A stretch of 64,000 bases of DNA, taken from contig NZ_JBFDUZ010000004.1 of NCBI RefSeq assembly GCF_040719145.1, positions 186,001-250,000 on the forward strand. Reading direction: 5' to 3'. A program made the translations under genes and the position numbers. The stretch comes from Paenibacillus sp. JQZ6Y-1. Lineage in GTDB: Bacteria > Bacillota > Bacilli > Paenibacillales > Paenibacillaceae. Numbering within the stretch: position 1 is the first letter of the stretch; the number at the start of each line of letters is the position of its first letter. Of the stretch, positions 62,129 through 64,000 are shown piece by piece. The notes beneath the pieces were generated by a model. It searched no databases and was not told the DNA's origin. It saw nothing but the letters and a program-made list of their open reading frames with translations.

Positions 62129-63490
62129 ATGGAAAAGTCAATACAGCAGCCAGGACATTCTCATCTGGATCAGGCACCTGTAACAACGAGCACGGGCAAT
62201 TTGCCGAAGGGCATCAAGCAGCTTAGGCAGATCAAGATCGGCGTTATTCCGTTACCGTTGTATGTGCTGCTGGCAGTGATCGTATTCGCAGCCGCCGCAC
62301 TGAATGAGCTGCCGAACGATATGATTGGCGGTCTGGCAGTCATCATGATCATGGGTGTGCTGCTGAGTGAGCTGGGCTTCAAGCTACCGCTGCTCAAGCA
62401 TATCGGCGGTCCTGCGATTTTATCGCTAATGGTGCCCTCATTTCTGGTGTTCTGGAATGTGTTGAACCCTCCAGTGATTGAATCGGTTACTACGCTGATG
62501 AAGACGTCCAACTTTTTGTATCTGTACATTTCGTGTTTGGTCGCTGGTAGCATCACGGGCATGAACCGTAAAACCTTGATTCACGGCTTCATTCGTATCT
62601 TCATCCCAATGATCGCTGGTACACTGGCAGCCGTTGCCGTGGGGCTTGGCATTGCCATGCTGTTCGGCTACAGCGCATATCACGCGTTCTTTTACATCAT
62701 TGTTCCGATCATTGCAGGCGGCGTCGGAGAGGGCATCCTGCCACTGTCGATTGCCTTTTCCCAAATTCTCGGCGGCGAATCCGCTAGCTATGTCGCCCAA
62801 ATGATCCCTGCCGCCGTAATCGGCAACGTATTCGCCATCATCGGCGCGGGTGTTCTGAAAAAAATGGCAGATAACAACAGCGCTATCACCGGCAACGGCG
62901 TATTGGTCAAAGAAAAAGACGGCAAGCCCATGAGCGGCAGTGTCTACGACGGGCGTAAACCCGACTTTGCTCTAATGGGCGCAGGTCTGCTATTCGCCTG
63001 TGGGCTGTTTATCACCGGACATCTGCTGTCCCCATTCGTCGGCATTCCCGGTCCCATTCTGATGATCTTCGGTGCCGCTCTACTCAAGGTATGTAACCTG
63101 CTGCCAGCCAAAATCGAACAAGGTGCTTACCAACTCTACAAATTCGTATCCGGCACACTCACTTGGCCGATCATGGTCGGTCTCGGCATCCTATACATCC
63201 CACTTGGTGACGTCGCCGCGATCCTGTCTCTGCCGTATATTATCGTCTGCGGCGCCGTCATTATCGCTATGATTCTAAGCGGCTACTTTGTAGGGAAATG
63301 GGTTAACATGTACCCTGTCGAAGCCGCCATCGTTACTGGATGTCGCGGCGGATTAGGTGGAACTGGCGACGTTGCCATCCTATCCGCTTCCGGTCGAATG
63401 GAACTCATGCCCTTCGCCCAAATCTCCACCCGCATCGGCGGCGCCTTAACTGTAGTCATCGCCACCCTACTCCTATCCATGTGGAGCTAA
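62129..63490 (+). CDS. maeN: 2-hydroxycarboxylate transporter (MaeN/CitS/CimH family)
   Basis: 453 aa secondary carrier of the 2-HCT family, taking up malate or citrate with Na+ or H+. About eleven hydrophobic segments; the two re-entrant GG loops that form the binding site are visible as IIAGGVGEGILPLS (about residue 200) and TGCRGGLGGTGDV (about residue 415), the second preceded by the family's conserved Arg. The N-terminal 35 residues are polar. ATG 62129 follows AAGGAGG. Placement after a MalK/MalR-like pair matches Bacillus maeN, hence the symbol; citrate as substrate is not excluded. Confidence 0.92.
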   Translation: MEKSIQQPGHSHLDQAPVTTSTGNLPKGIKQLRQIKIGVIPLPLYVLLAVIVFAAAALNELPNDMIGGLAVIMIMGVLLSELGFKLPLLKHIGGPAILSLMVPSFLVFWNVLNPPVIESVTTLMKTSNFLYLYISCLVAGSITGMNRKTLIHGFIRIFIPMIAGTLAAVAVGLGIAMLFGYSAYHAFFYIIVPIIAGGVGEGILPLSIAFSQILGGESASYVAQMIPAAVIGNVFAIIGAGVLKKMADNNSAITGNGVLVKEKDGKPMSGSVYDGRKPDFALMGAGLLFACGLFITGHLLSPFVGIPGPILMIFGAALLKVCNLLPAKIEQGAYQLYKFVSGTLTWPIMVGLGILYIPLGDVAAILSLPYIIVCGAVIIAMILSGYFVGKWVNMYPVEAAIVTGCRGGLGGTGDVAILSASGRMELMPFAQISTRIGGALTVVIATLLLSMWS

Positions 63491-63596
63491 TCCGCCAAGC
63501 TGTGATAGAAGCGGTAGATCGTACTGGCGTGGCATGCGATGTATTAACGCCAGCGATTCATGAATGTCACCATGTTCCAAGCATCGTGTTCTATGA

Positions 63597-63648
63597 GAAA
63601 GACCTGAGTCTATATGCGGAATCGCTTCCGTGTATACTCAGGTCTTTC
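63597..63648. terminator. Bidirectional intrinsic terminator
   Basis: GAAAGACCTGAGT (63597-63609) and ACTCAGGTCTTTC (63636-63648) with an inner hairpin, between the carrier and the convergent HupE/UreJ-like gene. Confidence 0.9.
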
Positions 63649-63725
63649 ATTGTATCGAAACGTGATGTGACCTATTTGATTGATAGTCTCAGATAGCAGT
63701 CCAATAGTGCTTCAGCAATTGATGG

Positions 63726-64000
63726 TCATCGCAAAATAAGACATATTCCTATGCACCCAATCATACGGCCTAACCATTTTAATATCTTTTGCCCGTTGCG
63801 TTCCTCTAAAATCAACAATCCACCTGTAGCGCCAACCACATGCAATCCAATGGTTGTAGTTAAAAATCCTATGATATAGATCGTTGGGTGAACCAGTGAT
63901 GGAATTTCTAATCCATGTGCATATCCATGGGAAAAGCCGAAGAACGCTACGCCACATCCTGCGATCCAGAGTGATAACCGACGATTCCACCAGATGGCGG
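63726..64000 (-). CDS. HupE/UreJ-family membrane protein, C-terminal part (5' end outside window)
   Basis: Minus-strand frame ending at TGA (63728-63726) and open to the window edge, 91 residues visible. It contains FGFSHGYAHGLEIP (family signature with His residues in a membrane helix), TIYIIGFLTTTIGLHVVGAT and a basic end EERNGQKILKWLGRM. HupE/UreJ proteins are nickel or cobalt permeases or hydrogenase/urease accessory proteins; the metal cannot be told here. A different overlapping minus-strand frame (63712-63990) is longer in this window but is without family sense. Confidence 0.85.
   Translation of the reverse strand, partial: AIWWNRRLSLWIAGCGVAFFGFSHGYAHGLEIPSLVHPTIYIIGFLTTTIGLHVVGATGGLLILEERNGQKILKWLGRMIGCIGICLILR

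Noticed and set aside
63712-63990. 92-codon minus-strand ORF at the window end
   Set aside because: It overlaps, in another frame, a clear HupE/UreJ C-terminus (63726-64000) and has no family sense.

Overview
The window reads as a chromosomal segment of a Gram-positive, spore-former-type Firmicute of medium G+C, most probably Paenibacillus. This is an inference from gene content: strong AGGAGG ribosome binding sites, GTG and TTG starts, S-layer homology repeats, a stand-alone bacterial nitric oxide synthase, a Bacillus-type Ter/TelA locus, MalK/MalR-MaeN and HTH-TPR peptide-sensing regulators. There is no phage or transposase gene, no rRNA or tRNA gene and no CRISPR array that I can see. Most intrinsic terminators are clear hairpins, so transcription units can be read with some confidence.

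Layout. 1-6162: a purine uptake and salvage cluster (ABC binding protein, nucleoside hydrolase, two permeases, ATPase, adenine deaminase), interrupted by a ~155-bp imperfect palindrome. 6320-14367: housekeeping and stress genes (CNNM/CBS protein, UppP, AIM24 protein, Dps, nitric oxide synthase, Ktr/Trk K+ subunit). 14699-24302: amino-acid ABC transporter without its own ATPase, an M29-like aminopeptidase with a PucR-type regulator, LOG protein, SDR, a small HEMGH zincin, Nudix hydrolase, O-acetylhomoserine sulfhydrylase, YrhK-like protein. 24563-30825: FAD-Rieske oxidoreductase, a flavin-fold protein with a nine-copy hexanucleotide repeat in its leader, VanZ-like protein, ABC-F protein.

30876-36806 is the most unusual part: three tandem paralogous HTH-TPR regulators of the RRNPP/AimR type on the minus strand. 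The last overlaps a 39-codon ORF encoding a secreted pre-propeptide (hydrophobic leader, C-terminal SNGIGG), a complete candidate cell-cell signalling module. Upstream lies a 1.4-kb AT-rich non-coding stretch with dyads that may be operators.

37486-48473 is a Ter stress island: three TerD-domain proteins (the last a two-domain fusion with a proline linker), then a translationally coupled set (HpcH/HpaI-like enzyme, PRTase-TRSP, StiP-like/PELOTA, HAD phosphatase, ATP-grasp) of the kind predicted to make a nucleoside-like metabolite, then a membrane protein and TelA. 48771-51377 is a minus-strand ECF sigma/anti-sigma/SLH-protein operon in which the anti-sigma factor and the SLH protein share the same otherwise unrecognised extracellular domain. 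51781-55275 is a very large GH3 enzyme with two disordered insertions. 55390-59216 is pstSCAB without phoU, and 59463-63490 is a MalK/MalR-like two-component system with a MaeN-type malate/citrate carrier. The window closes inside a HupE/UreJ-family gene.
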